From Prado023 sp963777855 (lineage in GTDB: Bacteria; Actinomycetota; Actinomycetes; S36-B12; CAIYMF01), in assembly GCA_963777855.1 (NCBI GenBank), contig CAVZRW010000015.1, positions 1 through 64,000 on the forward strand: a stretch of 64,000 nucleotides of DNA. Direction: 5' to 3'. A program made the position numbers and the translations under genes. Positions 25,458 through 34,197 of the stretch are shown here, one piece after another; within the stretch, counting starts at the first letter, position 1, and the number at the start of each line of letters is the position of its first letter. The notes beneath the pieces were generated by a model. The model was not told the origin of the DNA. It was given only the letters and a program-made list of their open reading frames with translations, and did no database searches.

Positions 25458-27290
25458 ATGACTATCCCCGGACTCGAGAACCCGCCCACCCAGAACAAGA
25501 AGCTGCTGGAGTGGGTCGAGCAGGTCGCCGCCCTGGCGCAGCCCGAGCGCATCGAGTGGTGCGACGGCTCCCCGGAGGAGTGGGATCGCCTGACCCAGCT
25601 GATGGTCGACGACGGGATGGCCATCCGCCTGAACCCGCAGCTGCGCCCCAACTCGTTCCTCTTCCGCTCGGACCCCTCCGACGTGGCCCGTGTCGAGGAC
25701 CGCACCTACATCTGCTCCCTCGAGGAGCGCGACGCCGGGCCGACCAACAACTGGCATGACCCGGTCTCGATGCGCACGACCCTCAAGGGACTCTTCGACG
25801 GCGCCATGCGGGGGCGCACCATGTACGTCATCCCGTTCTCGATGGGCCCCCTGGGCTCGCCGATCTCGGAGCTGGGCGTGGAGATCACCGACTCCCCGTA
25901 CGTCGTGGTCAACATGCGGATCATGACCCGCATGGGCCAGGCGGCCCTGGACCTCATCGGCCCGGACGGCGACTTCGTGCCGGCCGTGCACTCCGTCGGG
26001 TACCCGCTGGGCGACCGGGACGGCAATGTCCGCCCCGACCTTGCCTGGCCGTGCAACGAGATCAAGTACATCGTGCACTTCCCCGAGACCCGCGAGATCT
26101 GGTCCTTCGGCTCCGGCTACGGCGGCAACGCGCTGCTGGGCAAGAAGTGCTTCGCGCTGCGGATCGCCTCTGCCATGGCTCGCGACGAGGGCTGGTTGGC
26201 CGAGCACATGCTGATCCTCAAGCTCACCGGTCCCACCGGTGAGGTGAACCACCTCGCCGCGGCGTTCCCGAGCGCCTGTGGCAAGACGAACCTCGCCATG
26301 CTCGAGCCGAGCGTCCCGGGCTGGAAGGTCGAGACCGTCGGCGACGACATCTGCTGGATGCGCTACGGAGAGGACGGCCGCCTGCACGCGATCAACCCCG
26401 AGGCCGGCTTCTTCGGCGTCGCACCGGGCACGTCGATGAAGACCAACGCCAACGCGATGCGCACGATGTGGGGCAACTCGATCTTCACGAACGTCGCGCT
26501 GACCGACGACGGCGACATCTGGTGGGAGGGCATGACCGACGAGAAGCCCGCGCACCTGATCGACTGGAAGGGCAACGACTGGACCCCGGAGTCCAGGGAG
26601 GTCTCGAGTCATCCGAACAGCCGGTTCACCACGCCTGCCTCCCAGTGCCCGATCATCGCTGACAACTGGGAGGACCCGGCGGGCGTGGCCATCGATGCGA
26701 TCCTCTTCGGCGGCCGCCGGGCGACCAACGTCCCGCTGGTCACCGAGGCGCGCGACTGGGAGCACGGCGTCTTCATCGGCGCCACGGTCTCCTCGGAGAT
26801 GACCGCCGCAGCCGTGGGTGGCCTGGGCCAGCTGCGTCGCGACCCGTTCGCGATGCTGCCGTTCTGCGGCTACAACATGGCCGACTACTGGGGCCACTGG
26901 CTCAAGGTGGGTGCCGCGACGACACCGGAGAAGCTGCCCCGGGTCTACCAGGTCAACTGGTTCCGCAAGGACGCCGACGGCAAGTTCATCTGGCCGGGCT
27001 TCGGTGAGAACAGCCGCGTGCTCGCCTGGATCATCGACCGCGTCAACGGGGTCGGCGCCGGGGTGGAGACCCCGATCGGCATCGCACCGGCGCCGGGGGC
27101 CCTGTTCCTCGACGGGTTGGACCTCACCGACGAGGAGCTGACCGAGCTGTTCGCCGTGGACCCGACCAGCTGGCTCTCGGAGTGCATCCTCACCGAGGAG
27201 TACTTCGGACAGTTCGGCGACGCGGTTCCCGCCGAGATGTACGCCCAGCTCGCGGTCCTCCGCGAACACCTCGAGTCCCAAACAAAGTAA
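25458..27290 (+). CDS. pckG: Phosphoenolpyruvate carboxykinase (GTP)
   Basis: This 610-residue GTP-type PEPCK interconverts oxaloacetate and PEP. Hallmarks are the substrate loop SLEERDAGPTNNW, the metal/PEP site GNALLGKKCFALRIAS, the P-loop AAFPSACGKTNLAML with the reactive Cys, the guanine site DICWMRYGEDG, INPEAGFFGVAPGTS, and NWFRKDADGKFIWPGFGENSRVL near the end. The ATG at 25458 begins MTIPGLENPP. The 248 bp upstream hold no gene; weak promoter-like sequence only. Together with the PFK 7 kb away this covers both directions of glycolysis/gluconeogenesis control. Confidence 0.96.
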   Translation: MTIPGLENPPTQNKKLLEWVEQVAALAQPERIEWCDGSPEEWDRLTQLMVDDGMAIRLNPQLRPNSFLFRSDPSDVARVEDRTYICSLEERDAGPTNNWHDPVSMRTTLKGLFDGAMRGRTMYVIPFSMGPLGSPISELGVEITDSPYVVVNMRIMTRMGQAALDLIGPDGDFVPAVHSVGYPLGDRDGNVRPDLAWPCNEIKYIVHFPETREIWSFGSGYGGNALLGKKCFALRIASAMARDEGWLAEHMLILKLTGPTGEVNHLAAAFPSACGKTNLAMLEPSVPGWKVETVGDDICWMRYGEDGRLHAINPEAGFFGVAPGTSMKTNANAMRTMWGNSIFTNVALTDDGDIWWEGMTDEKPAHLIDWKGNDWTPESREVSSHPNSRFTTPASQCPIIADNWEDPAGVAIDAILFGGRRATNVPLVTEARDWEHGVFIGATVSSEMTAAAVGGLGQLRRDPFAMLPFCGYNMADYWGHWLKVGAATTPEKLPRVYQVNWFRKDADGKFIWPGFGENSRVLAWIIDRVNGVGAGVETPIGIAPAPGALFLDGLDLTDEELTELFAVDPTSWLSECILTEEYFGQFGDAVPAEMYAQLAVLREHLESQTK

Positions 27291-27326
27291 CCCCCCACCC
27301 CCAACCCCACCCGCCCCCCGGCGCCG

Positions 27327-27407
27327 CGGCGATTTCGGCCCCGTTTCGATGGCGAGATCCATCGAGACGGGGCCGCATCGCGTTCCGGGCCCCCTGAACG
27401 GGGCCCG
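27327..27407. repeat. GGCCCCGT hairpin element, copy B
   Basis: GGCCCCGTTTCGATGG (27337-27352) pairs with CCATCGAGACGGGGCC (27359-27374) over 16 bp with one G-T pair, loop CGAGAT. A second hairpin CGGGCCCC-ctgaac-GGGGCCCG follows (27386-27407). The stem base change relative to copies A1 and D (GATGG/CCATC instead of GAAGG/CCTTC) is compensated. It lies between pckG and argF, 46 bp after the pckG stop. Confidence 0.8.
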
Positions 27408-27478
27408 AGTCGCGTGCTCGGCGCGGGGGAGGGGAGCGGGCGGCGAGGTGTGGGGCTGGGGTGGCAGGATCGGCTCTC

Positions 27479-28495
27479 ATGGATGCCCATCCGATTGACC
27501 TGCGCGGCCGCGACCTGCTGCGGGAGGCCGACTTCACCCGAGCAGAGCTCGATGCCCTCATCGGGCTCGCCGCGGACCTCAAGGCCGAGCGGCGCGCGGG
27601 CGCTGAGCGTCGACGGCTCGAGGGGCGCGTGATCGCGCTCATCTTCGAGAAGACGTCCACCCGCACACGGTGCGCCTTCGAGGTTGCGGCCTACCACCAG
27701 GGGGCGAACGTGACCTACCTGGACCCGGTCTCCTCGCAGATCGGGCACAAGGAGTCCGTGGCCGACACCGCCGCGGTGCTGGCCGGGATGTTCGACGCCA
27801 TCGAGTTCCGCGGCGCCGAGCAGGCGACGGTCGAGGCCCTGGCGGCCGGGTCGGACGTGCCGGTCTACAACGGCCTGACCGAGCTGTGGCACCCGACCCA
27901 GATGCTGGCCGACTTCCTCACGATGCGCGAGCACGCCGGCGGTGCGCCCTGGTCGGACCTGTCGCTGGCCTACGTCGGCGACGCCCGCTTCAACATGGGC
28001 AACTCGATGCTCGTGATGGGCGCGATCATGGGCGCCGACGTGCGCATCGTCGCCCCGCGCAGCCTGTGGCCCTCAGCCGACGTGCAGGCCCTGGCCCGCT
28101 CGCGCGCGGAGCTCAGCGGGGCCCGCGTGCTGCTCACCGAGGATCCGCAGGAGGGCGTGGCCGGCGCGCAGTTCGTGCACACCGACGTATGGGTGTCGAT
28201 GGGCGAGCCCAAGGAGGCCTGGGACTCCCGGGTCGAGCTGCTCACCCCCTACCGCGTGGACTCGGCGCTGATGGCCGCCACGGGCCGCGCTGACGCCCGG
28301 TTCATGCACTGCCTGCCGGCCTACCACGACACCAGCACCTCGATCGGCCGCGAGGTCGCCGCCCGCTTCGGCCTCACCGACGGGGTCGAGGTCACCGACG
28401 AGGTGTTCGGCTCCCCAGCCAGCATCGTGTTCCCGCAGGCACACAACCGGATGCACACCATCAAGGCCCTGATGGTGGCCACCCTGGCAGGCTGA
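27479..28495 (+). CDS. argF: Ornithine carbamoyltransferase
   Basis: This 338-residue enzyme makes citrulline from ornithine and carbamoyl phosphate. The carbamoyl-phosphate motif FEKTSTRTRCAFEV is near residue 55, SSQIGHKESVADTA supplies the SxxxK loop, NGLTELWHPTQMLADF the HPxQ motif, and FMHCLPAYHD the ornithine-site Cys. The tail EVFGSPASIVFPQAHNRMHTIKA resembles the ArcB-like branch. No other arginine genes are adjacent, so whether it is anabolic or catabolic cannot be told. The ATG at 27479 (MDAHPIDLRG) is taken; a GTG at 27461 is possible. Confidence 0.94.
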   Translation: MDAHPIDLRGRDLLREADFTRAELDALIGLAADLKAERRAGAERRRLEGRVIALIFEKTSTRTRCAFEVAAYHQGANVTYLDPVSSQIGHKESVADTAAVLAGMFDAIEFRGAEQATVEALAAGSDVPVYNGLTELWHPTQMLADFLTMREHAGGAPWSDLSLAYVGDARFNMGNSMLVMGAIMGADVRIVAPRSLWPSADVQALARSRAELSGARVLLTEDPQEGVAGAQFVHTDVWVSMGEPKEAWDSRVELLTPYRVDSALMAATGRADARFMHCLPAYHDTSTSIGREVAARFGLTDGVEVTDEVFGSPASIVFPQAHNRMHTIKALMVATLAG

Positions 28496-28542
28496 CGTCA
28501 CCCTGCGGCCGGCCCCGCCCCGGGGCGACCAGTGCACATGCA

Positions 28543-28575
28543 ACGACGCCCGATCCCCAAGGGGACGGGCGTCGT
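28543..28575. terminator. Bidirectional terminator between argF and whiB
   Basis: ACGACGCCCG-A-TCCCC pairs with GGGGA-CGGGCGTCGT, a 14-15 bp stem with one bulged A and a two-base loop, located between the convergent 3' ends of argF and the WhiB gene. No T-run is present on either side. Confidence 0.7.
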
Positions 28576-28586
28576 CGTGGTCTGGC

Positions 28587-28958
28587 TCAGGCGAAGCCCA
28601 GGGCCGGAGGGGCCACCGCGCGGGCGATCTCGTCGGCGGCGGCCGCGGCACCCTCGCCGCGCTGGCGGGGGAAGTTCGTGATCTCGATGCGCAGGTAGAC
28701 CCGCTCGCGCTCCTCCTCGGTCATCCCGCCCCAGACGCCGTACGGCTCCCGGGCGCGGATGGCGTAGTCCGCGCAGTCGACGCGCACGTCGCATCGGGCG
28801 CACACGGACTTCGCCGCCCGGTCCCTGCGCAACCGTGCCAGGCCTCTCTCGTTCTGCGGGTGGAAGAACAGGTCCTGGTCGGCCCCCCGACAGGCGCCCA
28901 CCTCCTGCCACTCCCAGGTCGCATCCATCGGCACCTGGGAAAGCGGCTGCTGCGGCAT
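28587..28958 (-). CDS. WhiB-family iron-sulfur regulator (WhiB3-like)
   Basis: This 123-residue protein starts at 28958 directly after GGAGGAG. The four cluster-binding Cys are present: GACRG..., then CARCDVRVDC (C-x2-C-x5-C), followed by the G(V)WGG turn (PYGVWGGMTEEERERV) and a basic/acidic tail. FFHPQNERGLARLRRDRAAK resembles the WhiB3 branch more than WhiB1/2. Family members bind a [4Fe-4S] cluster and sigma factor region 4 and respond to redox or NO. The gene is divergent from a DUF3039 gene across a 363-bp region. Confidence 0.9.
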   Translation of the reverse strand: MPQQPLSQVPMDATWEWQEVGACRGADQDLFFHPQNERGLARLRRDRAAKSVCARCDVRVDCADYAIRAREPYGVWGGMTEEERERVYLRIEITNFPRQRGEGAAAAADEIARAVAPPALGFA

Positions 28959-29321
28959 TGCTCCTCCGATCCGGGCAAGCGGGCCCATCCGTGTGGCGGT
29001 GGCGTGCAGTGGTGCGAGGCGGCGCAGGTCCCCCCGCAGGGCGGGCGTCGTGATGTCCCGGTTTCGCCTCGGGGTGAACGTCACGCTACTCACCGTGAGT
29101 CCCGATGTTATCCAACGAACGGATGGAAATCCAGAGGATCATCTGTACTAATCCATCACTCTGGGTTCCAGCTGCGCGATAAGGCTCGTGATGGATCGCC
29201 CGTGCAGCAGCCGAGGTGCGTCGCTGGCTCTTGACAGAGCGTCACCAGTATGTACTCGCGTGTTCATGTCCTCGTCATGCGGGCCTTCGGTCACGGATCG
29301 TGAGGGGGCTACCATCGGCGC
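28959..29321. promoter_or_regulatory. Divergent regulatory region of whiB and the DUF3039 gene
   Basis: This 363-bp region is less GC-rich than its surroundings. ACTCAC-C-GTGAGT (29088-29100) is a perfect palindrome. For the whiB direction TGGATT and TAACAT lie 17 bp apart around 29107-29135. For the plus direction TTGACA (29231-29236) and TACTCG (29253-29258) are 16 bp apart, about 65 bp before the DUF3039 start. The WhiB leader would be long (over 100 nt). Promoter calls are by eye. Confidence 0.45.
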
Positions 29322-29588
29322 ATGCCTGCCGATCTCGATCCCCTGGACGCCCCGGACCTCTCCGGCGGCCTGGACCTGCTCGAGAGGACCGAGAACACCG
29401 ATGGCTCGGGCGATCACGAGCGTTTCGCCCACTACGTGCAGAAGGACAAGATCGTCGAGAGCGCGGTCCTCGGCACCCCTGTTCGGGCCCTGTGCGGGAA
29501 GGTCTGGGTGCCGGGCCGCGATCCCTCCAAGTTCCCGGTATGCCCGGATTGCCTGAAGATCTACCAGAGCCTGCGCGGCGGAGCCTGA
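29322..29588 (+). CDS. DUF3039 family protein
   Basis: This 88-residue actinobacterial protein has the conserved core ERFAHYVQKDKIVESAVLGTPVRALCGKVW, then VPGRDPSKFPVCPDCLKIYQ. The Cys in ALCGK together with CPDC forms a C...C-x2-C zinc-ribbon-like set. The family is nearly universal in Actinomycetota but has no assigned function. It stands alone, divergent from whiB, and is followed by a tandem repeat tract. Confidence 0.9.
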   Translation: MPADLDPLDAPDLSGGLDLLERTENTDGSGDHERFAHYVQKDKIVESAVLGTPVRALCGKVWVPGRDPSKFPVCPDCLKIYQSLRGGA

Positions 29589-29673
29589 CGGGCTGTCACC
29601 GCGCACCGCGGGCTCGACCGGTGGCAGGGCCGGCGATTGGCCGGGCGCAGGCCCGCAGGCGCGACCCGGCAGC

Positions 29674-29804
29674 AATGCGCACCAGTGCCCGGAGGTCGCC
29701 CGCTGACGGGTCACGCAATGCGCACCGGTGCCCGGGGGCCGGCCCGCTGACGGGTCGCCCAACGCGCACCGATGTCCGGGGGGTCGCCCGCAGATGGGCC
29801 GTCA
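29674..29804. repeat. 43-44 bp tandem repeat, three units
   Basis: Three adjacent units (29674-29716, 29717-29760, 29761-29804) share AATGCGCACC-G(G/A)TG(C/T)CCGG and end near GCTGACGGGTC. The third is the most diverged. It lies in the 330-bp gap between the DUF3039 gene and the GH18 gene; the rest of that gap holds no gene that I can support. Confidence 0.8.
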
Positions 29805-29918
29805 AGGGCTGCCCAGCAGGGCGATAAGCCAGCCCCCACCCGGCGCGGGCTCCCGGGAGGTGCCACTGCGTGATGTCATCATCGCCGTGGGTGAGGAGCA
29901 CGCGCGAAGGGGCTTGTC

Positions 29919-31766
29919 ATGGGCACGGTGGGTCGAGGTCGGCGGTCAACGGGTGGGCAGGCAACGGGCGCGATGCCGGGCGGGCAGACCGCGGGCGGGC
30001 AGACCACCGGCAGGGCCAGGGCGCTGTGCGCGCTCGCCGGACTACTCGCGAGCCTCCTGGGCCCCGCACTGCCCGCGCAGGCCGCTGACCCCGCTCCGCC
30101 GGTCCGTCCGCTGGTGACCGGGTGGATGCCGAGCTGGTCGACCACGGGGAGCCTGGCCGCAGTCCAGGCCAACGAGGACCTCTTCTCCGAGGCGTCGCCG
30201 TTCTGGTACACGGCCCGCGCCTCGGGCGGCTCCACCACCGTCTCGACCACGATGAGCGCGGCCACCCGTGCGAACGTGGTCTCCAGCCTGCAGTCCCGCG
30301 GGATCGCGGTCATCCCCTCCGTGGCCGACGGCTCATCAGCACGCGCGATGGCCTCCGTGCTGAAGTCCGCGTCGGCGCGGGCCCGCCACGTGGCCCAGCT
30401 CGTGGCCCTCGTGGACGCCAACGGCTACGACGGCATCGAGCTGGACTACGAGAAGTTCGCGTTCTCCGACGGGGCCTCCACCTGGGCCGCAACCCGACCG
30501 GCGTGGATCACCTTCATCGCGGAGCTGGCCCGGGCGCTGCACGCCGGGGGCCACCGCCTGGCGGTGGCCGTGCCGCCGATGTACAACGGCCTGCGCCAGG
30601 GGTCCAGCGGGTACTGGGTCTACGACTACGCCGGGATGGCGCCCCACGTGGACTCGCTGCGGATCATGACCTACGACTACTCGGTCTCGCGGCCGGGCCC
30701 GATCGCGCCGCTGTCGTTCCTGCACCGGACCCTGGGCTACGCGGTCACCGCCTTCCCGGCCTCGAGGATCCGGATGGGGGTGCCCGCCTATGGTCGGCTC
30801 TGGACCGCGCGACGGGCCGACGGCAGCCTCTCGGTGAGTGGCACGTGCCCGGTCGGTGGACTGCCCAGCGCGTCGAGCTTCACGACCGACGCGGCCAGCA
30901 CGTACCTGGCGTCGGTGGCCGGTGGCGAGCCCACGTACCGCTGGGACGCGGCGACCGGTGAGACGGTGGCGACGTTCCGCAAGACGTACCGGGGCAAGAA
31001 GGTCGACGGCACCGCCACCTCGTGCACCGCCGACCACGTGGCCTGGTTCGTCGACGCACGCGGTGTCGCCGCCCGCATGCCTTTGATCGAGCAGTACGGC
31101 CTGGCCGGTGCCGCGTTCTGGCACCTGGGCGGAGTCGATGCGGACTCGTGGGCCGCCGTGCGCGCGTACGCCGAGTCGGTGGCCCCCTCCCCGACCTCGG
31201 TGCGGGTCTCGGCGCCCCGGTCGGTCCTGGCCGGGACGCCGGTGACTGTCTCGGCCCAGGTCACCTCGGCCGCGGCCGTGGAGGAGGGGACCGCGGTCCG
31301 CATCCAGCGCCGGGCGTACGGCAGCCCGACCTGGCGGACGGTGGGCACGGCGCGGACAGACGCCGAGGGTCGTGCCTCGATCGAGGTCCCGGGCCTGTCG
31401 ACCACGACCAACTGGCGGGCCCGTGTCGAGCCCACCGCCGCGCGCCTGGCGGGCGTGGACACCGACTACACGACGGTCGCGCCCAAGGTCGCGGTGACGG
31501 CCTCCACGCGCAAGCCGGCGCCGAAGCAGGAGGTCACGCTCACGGTCCGGGTGACCCCGGCGCGCACCGGCCTGACCGTGCACCGCCAGATGCGCGTCGA
31601 CGGGCGCTGGCGCACGCTCGCGACCGCCACGTCGAAGGCGGGGCGCGCGAGCTTCACCTTCCGCTGGATGAGCGGCGACGGGTCGCGCACCTACCGCATC
31701 ACCACCGCGAAGAAGGCCGGTCTGGTCGCCGGCGCCTCCCCCACCTTCACCCTGACAACCCGCTGA
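29919..31766 (+). CDS. Secreted GH18 (chitinase-like) protein with Ig-like tail
   Basis: This 615-residue protein has an unusually long basic/Gly head, then a signal sequence (ALCALAGLLASLLGPALPAQAADP). The GH18 TIM barrel covers about residues 62-395: TGWMPSW, the catalytic motif YDGIELDYEKF (DxxxDxE with the acid Glu) and MTYDYSVSRPGP, RMGVPAYGRLW. It resembles spore/cell-wall GH18 proteins more than true chitinases. Two beta-sandwich repeats follow (SAPRSVLAGTPVTVSAQV..., TASTRKPAPKQEVTLTVRV...). It is probably exported and acts on GlcNAc polymers in the wall. Confidence 0.87.
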   Translation: MGTVGRGRRSTGGQATGAMPGGQTAGGQTTGRARALCALAGLLASLLGPALPAQAADPAPPVRPLVTGWMPSWSTTGSLAAVQANEDLFSEASPFWYTARASGGSTTVSTTMSAATRANVVSSLQSRGIAVIPSVADGSSARAMASVLKSASARARHVAQLVALVDANGYDGIELDYEKFAFSDGASTWAATRPAWITFIAELARALHAGGHRLAVAVPPMYNGLRQGSSGYWVYDYAGMAPHVDSLRIMTYDYSVSRPGPIAPLSFLHRTLGYAVTAFPASRIRMGVPAYGRLWTARRADGSLSVSGTCPVGGLPSASSFTTDAASTYLASVAGGEPTYRWDAATGETVATFRKTYRGKKVDGTATSCTADHVAWFVDARGVAARMPLIEQYGLAGAAFWHLGGVDADSWAAVRAYAESVAPSPTSVRVSAPRSVLAGTPVTVSAQVTSAAAVEEGTAVRIQRRAYGSPTWRTVGTARTDAEGRASIEVPGLSTTTNWRARVEPTAARLAGVDTDYTTVAPKVAVTASTRKPAPKQEVTLTVRVTPARTGLTVHRQMRVDGRWRTLATATSKAGRASFTFRWMSGDGSRTYRITTAKKAGLVAGASPTFTLTTR

Positions 31767-31786
31767 CCCCACCAGCGCCCCCCTCC

Positions 31787-31875
31787 GCAAACCCTCCCCC
31801 TCCTCCCGGACCCTCCGACAAGGGCAGGATCCTCCGCGGCGCAGCGGAGGTCCTTGCCCATGCCGGAGGGTTTGC
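31787..31875. terminator. Nested hairpin between convergent genes
   Basis: An outer stem GCAAACCCTCC (31787-31797) / GGAGGGTTTGC (31865-31875) is perfect over 11 bp. Inside, the GGGCAGGATCCTCCGC arm pairs with GCGGAGGTCCTTGCCC with a small bulge. It lies between the GH18 stop and the stop of the PLP-enzyme gene, so it would serve as a terminator in both directions. Confidence 0.65.
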
Positions 31876-31909
31876 CGCCCGGGCCGGGCCCGGGTGGGGT
31901 GGGGTGGGG

Positions 31910-33634
31910 TCAGGGGAGACTGGCAGCGGGGAGGCTGGCAGCGGGGAGGACGAACCACTGCAGGTGGGCCAGCTCCTCGTCGAGCTGCGCCTGCGGGCCG
32001 TGCTCACGGGCGACGGCGGCCTCCAGGATCGCTCGGCCCTCGCGCAGGTGCTCGGCGAGCACCTCCTCGCCGGCGCGGTCGTCGTGGCGGGGGTGCACCA
32101 GCTCACCGGACTCGTCGTAGTGCAGGTCGCCCAGGCGCAGGGGCGGCTCGACCGGGCCATCGCGGTGCAGCCACCGACCGCTGGCGATGTCGAAGCGGTA
32201 GTCCTCGAGCAGCGCCCAGCCGTGGCTGGCCAGCAGGTCGACGGCCTCGACGAGGTAGGCGAACACCGCCTCCGAGATGAAGTAGTTGAAGTTGACCCGC
32301 ACCCAGCCCGGCTTGATGCCCTCGCACCCGGCGGTGATCTGCGACTCGTACTCCGCCGAGCGGGCCAGGTCGATGCCCAGCAGGCGGTGGCCGTAGGGCC
32401 CGGCGCACGAGCAGCCCCCACGGGCCTGGATCCCGAAGAGGTCGTTGAGCATCGCCACCACGGCGTTGTGGTGCACGTAGCGGCCGTCCGGGGCGCGCAC
32501 CGTGAACGAGACGATGGACAGCCGCTCGGCCTCAGGGTTGCCGAGCATGTCGAGCGCCGGGTTCGTCGCCCAGGCCGCCACTGCCCGGCCGACCAGGTCC
32601 TCCTCGTGGGCGCGGATGGTCACGGTGCCCACGGCCCGCTTGAGGTCGAACACGAGGCCCGCACGGATCGACTCGACGATCGCCGGGGTGCCTCCCTCCT
32701 CGCGGTGCTCGGGATCCGCGAGGTAGCGGTGCTCGGTGGGGCTGACGTAGGCCACCGTGCCCCCGCCCACGACCACCGGCACCCGGTTGGTCATCAGGGC
32801 GCGGCGCATCAGCAGCAGGCCCGGCGTGCCCGGCCCGCCGATGAACTTGTGCGGGGAGAGCACCACCGCGTCCTTGGCCGCGGCCGGGTCGCCGCCCGGG
32901 TTCATGTCGATGTCGATGTAGGGCGCGCCCGCGGCGTAGTCCCAGAACGACAGGGCGCCGTGGGCGTGCAGCAGCCGGGTGATCGCCACGGTGTCCGAGA
33001 GGATCCCGGTCACGTTGGAGGCGGCGCTGAAGCTGCCGATCCGCAGCGGCCGGTGGGCGTACCGGACCAGCTCGGCGGCCAGCCGCCCGGTGTCGATGTG
33101 CCCGTCGGGATCCTCCGGGATCAGCACCACGTCGGCGATCGACTCCCGCCAGGGCAGCTCGTTGCTGTGGTGCTCGAACGGGCCGATGAACACCACGGGC
33201 CGCTCGTCGGCGGGTATGTGGGCGCTCAGGCCGTACCGGTCGTCGAGGTCGGCCGGGATGCGCAGGTTGAGGATGCCGATCAGAGTGTTGATCGCGCCCG
33301 TGGTGCCCGACCCGGTGAAGACGACCGCGGTCGACTCGTCGCCGTTGACGCACTCGCGGATGATCCGCCGGGCGTCCTCGCGCAGCCGCGTGGTCTGCAG
33401 GCCGGTGCCGCTGGACTCGGTGTGCGTGTTGGCGTAGCGCGGCAGCACCTCGTCGCGGATCACATCCTCGAGGAAGTCCAGCGCGCGACCACTGGCGGTG
33501 TAGTCGGCGTAGGTGACCCGGCGCCGGCCGTAGGGGCCGTCCATGACCTGGTCGTCGCCGATCACCCCGGCCCGGATCCGGGCCAGCAGCGGCGGCTCGG
33601 GCAGCCCCTGGGAGCGCGGCGGGATCTCGACCAT
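31910..33634 (-). CDS. Class V aminotransferase / cysteine-desulfurase-like PLP enzyme
   Basis: This 574-residue protein belongs to fold-type I, class V. YANTHTESSGTG (about 67-78) and FTGSGTTGAINTLIG match the PLP-phosphate loop; SFWDYAAGAPY carries the PLP-ring Asp; VVLSPHKFIGGPGTPG holds the PLP Lys (about 263). A Cys in ARGGCSCAGPYGH (about 408-410) is placed like the sulfur-carrying Cys of desulfurases. It is about 170 residues longer than SufS/IscS, with an extra acidic C-terminal region ending in repeated LPAAS. The gene starts inside the stop of the DUF2017 gene (ATGA), in an operon with clpS. Its substrate is unknown. Confidence 0.82.
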   Translation of the reverse strand: MVEIPPRSQGLPEPPLLARIRAGVIGDDQVMDGPYGRRRVTYADYTASGRALDFLEDVIRDEVLPRYANTHTESSGTGLQTTRLREDARRIIRECVNGDESTAVVFTGSGTTGAINTLIGILNLRIPADLDDRYGLSAHIPADERPVVFIGPFEHHSNELPWRESIADVVLIPEDPDGHIDTGRLAAELVRYAHRPLRIGSFSAASNVTGILSDTVAITRLLHAHGALSFWDYAAGAPYIDIDMNPGGDPAAAKDAVVLSPHKFIGGPGTPGLLLMRRALMTNRVPVVVGGGTVAYVSPTEHRYLADPEHREEGGTPAIVESIRAGLVFDLKRAVGTVTIRAHEEDLVGRAVAAWATNPALDMLGNPEAERLSIVSFTVRAPDGRYVHHNAVVAMLNDLFGIQARGGCSCAGPYGHRLLGIDLARSAEYESQITAGCEGIKPGWVRVNFNYFISEAVFAYLVEAVDLLASHGWALLEDYRFDIASGRWLHRDGPVEPPLRLGDLHYDESGELVHPRHDDRAGEEVLAEHLREGRAILEAAVAREHGPQAQLDEELAHLQWFVLPAASLPAASLP

Positions 33635-34197
33635 CAGCGCATTCCTCTCGTCATGGCGCCCACGAGGTGGTCCTGGTGGTAGGTCAGCAGGTCGTAGATC
33701 AGCAGCAGGGGCAGCCGCGGATCGTCCTCGGCGAGGTCGCCCGGGTCGTCGGGGCCGTCGTCGGTGAGCCCCAGCCGACTGCCGAGCACCAGGCGCATGT
33801 CGTTGAGCGCGGCCAGCCAGGCCTGGGCCTCCTCGGTGCTCAGCTGGGTGGGGTTGGGCCGGCCCAGGGTCGCTCTGGCCTGGGCCAGGTTGGCCAGCTT
33901 GGTGGCGCGCAGGTCGTGCTGGGTGTAGCGGCGGAACTCGGCGGAGGCCTCCTCGTCGTCGAGGTAGGCGTCGGGGAACAGCCGGGCCAGCGCAGGGTCC
34001 GTGGGGCGCGTCGCGCTCGGGTCGATCCCGACGAACTCGGCGAGTGGGTCGACGGGCCGGTCGGGTGCCGGTGGGGCCAGCATGGTGGCCAACTGGTCGA
34101 GGATGTCGCGCAGCAGTCCGCGCTCGCCGTCGTCGAAGTGCAGCCAGATCTGGCCGTGCCGGTTGCGCCGGAAGCCGGTGCGGTCGATCAGGCCCAT
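33634..34197 (-). CDS. DUF2017 family protein
   Basis: This 187-residue protein has the DUF2017 layout: an N-terminal basic strand (GFRRNRHGQIWLHFDDGERGLLRDILDQL), a central acidic loop, helices with EFRRYTQHDLRATKLANLA and a C-terminal AWLAALNDMRLVLGSRLG and LLIYDLLTYHQDHLV. It almost always follows clpS in actinomycetes, and here the ATG overlaps the clpS stop by one base. Its function is not established; the constant pairing suggests a role with ClpS in N-degron recognition or Clp control. Confidence 0.88.
   Translation of the reverse strand: MGLIDRTGFRRNRHGQIWLHFDDGERGLLRDILDQLATMLAPPAPDRPVDPLAEFVGIDPSATRPTDPALARLFPDAYLDDEEASAEFRRYTQHDLRATKLANLAQARATLGRPNPTQLSTEEAQAWLAALNDMRLVLGSRLGLTDDGPDDPGDLAEDDPRLPLLLIYDLLTYHQDHLVGAMTRGMR

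Noticed and set aside
27479..28495. Calling the carbamoyltransferase catabolic arcB
   Set aside because: No arcA or arcC neighbours; sequence features alone cannot separate the anabolic and catabolic forms.
28959..29321. Riboswitch in the long leader of whiB or the DUF3039 gene
   Set aside because: Only one short palindrome and promoter-like boxes are visible; no known riboswitch core could be recognised.
29674..29804. Tandem repeats considered as a CRISPR array
   Set aside because: Units are contiguous without unique spacers and there are no cas genes in the window.
31910..33634. Naming the PLP enzyme sufS or iscS
   Set aside because: It is much longer, has an additional C-terminal region, and no suf or isc genes are nearby.
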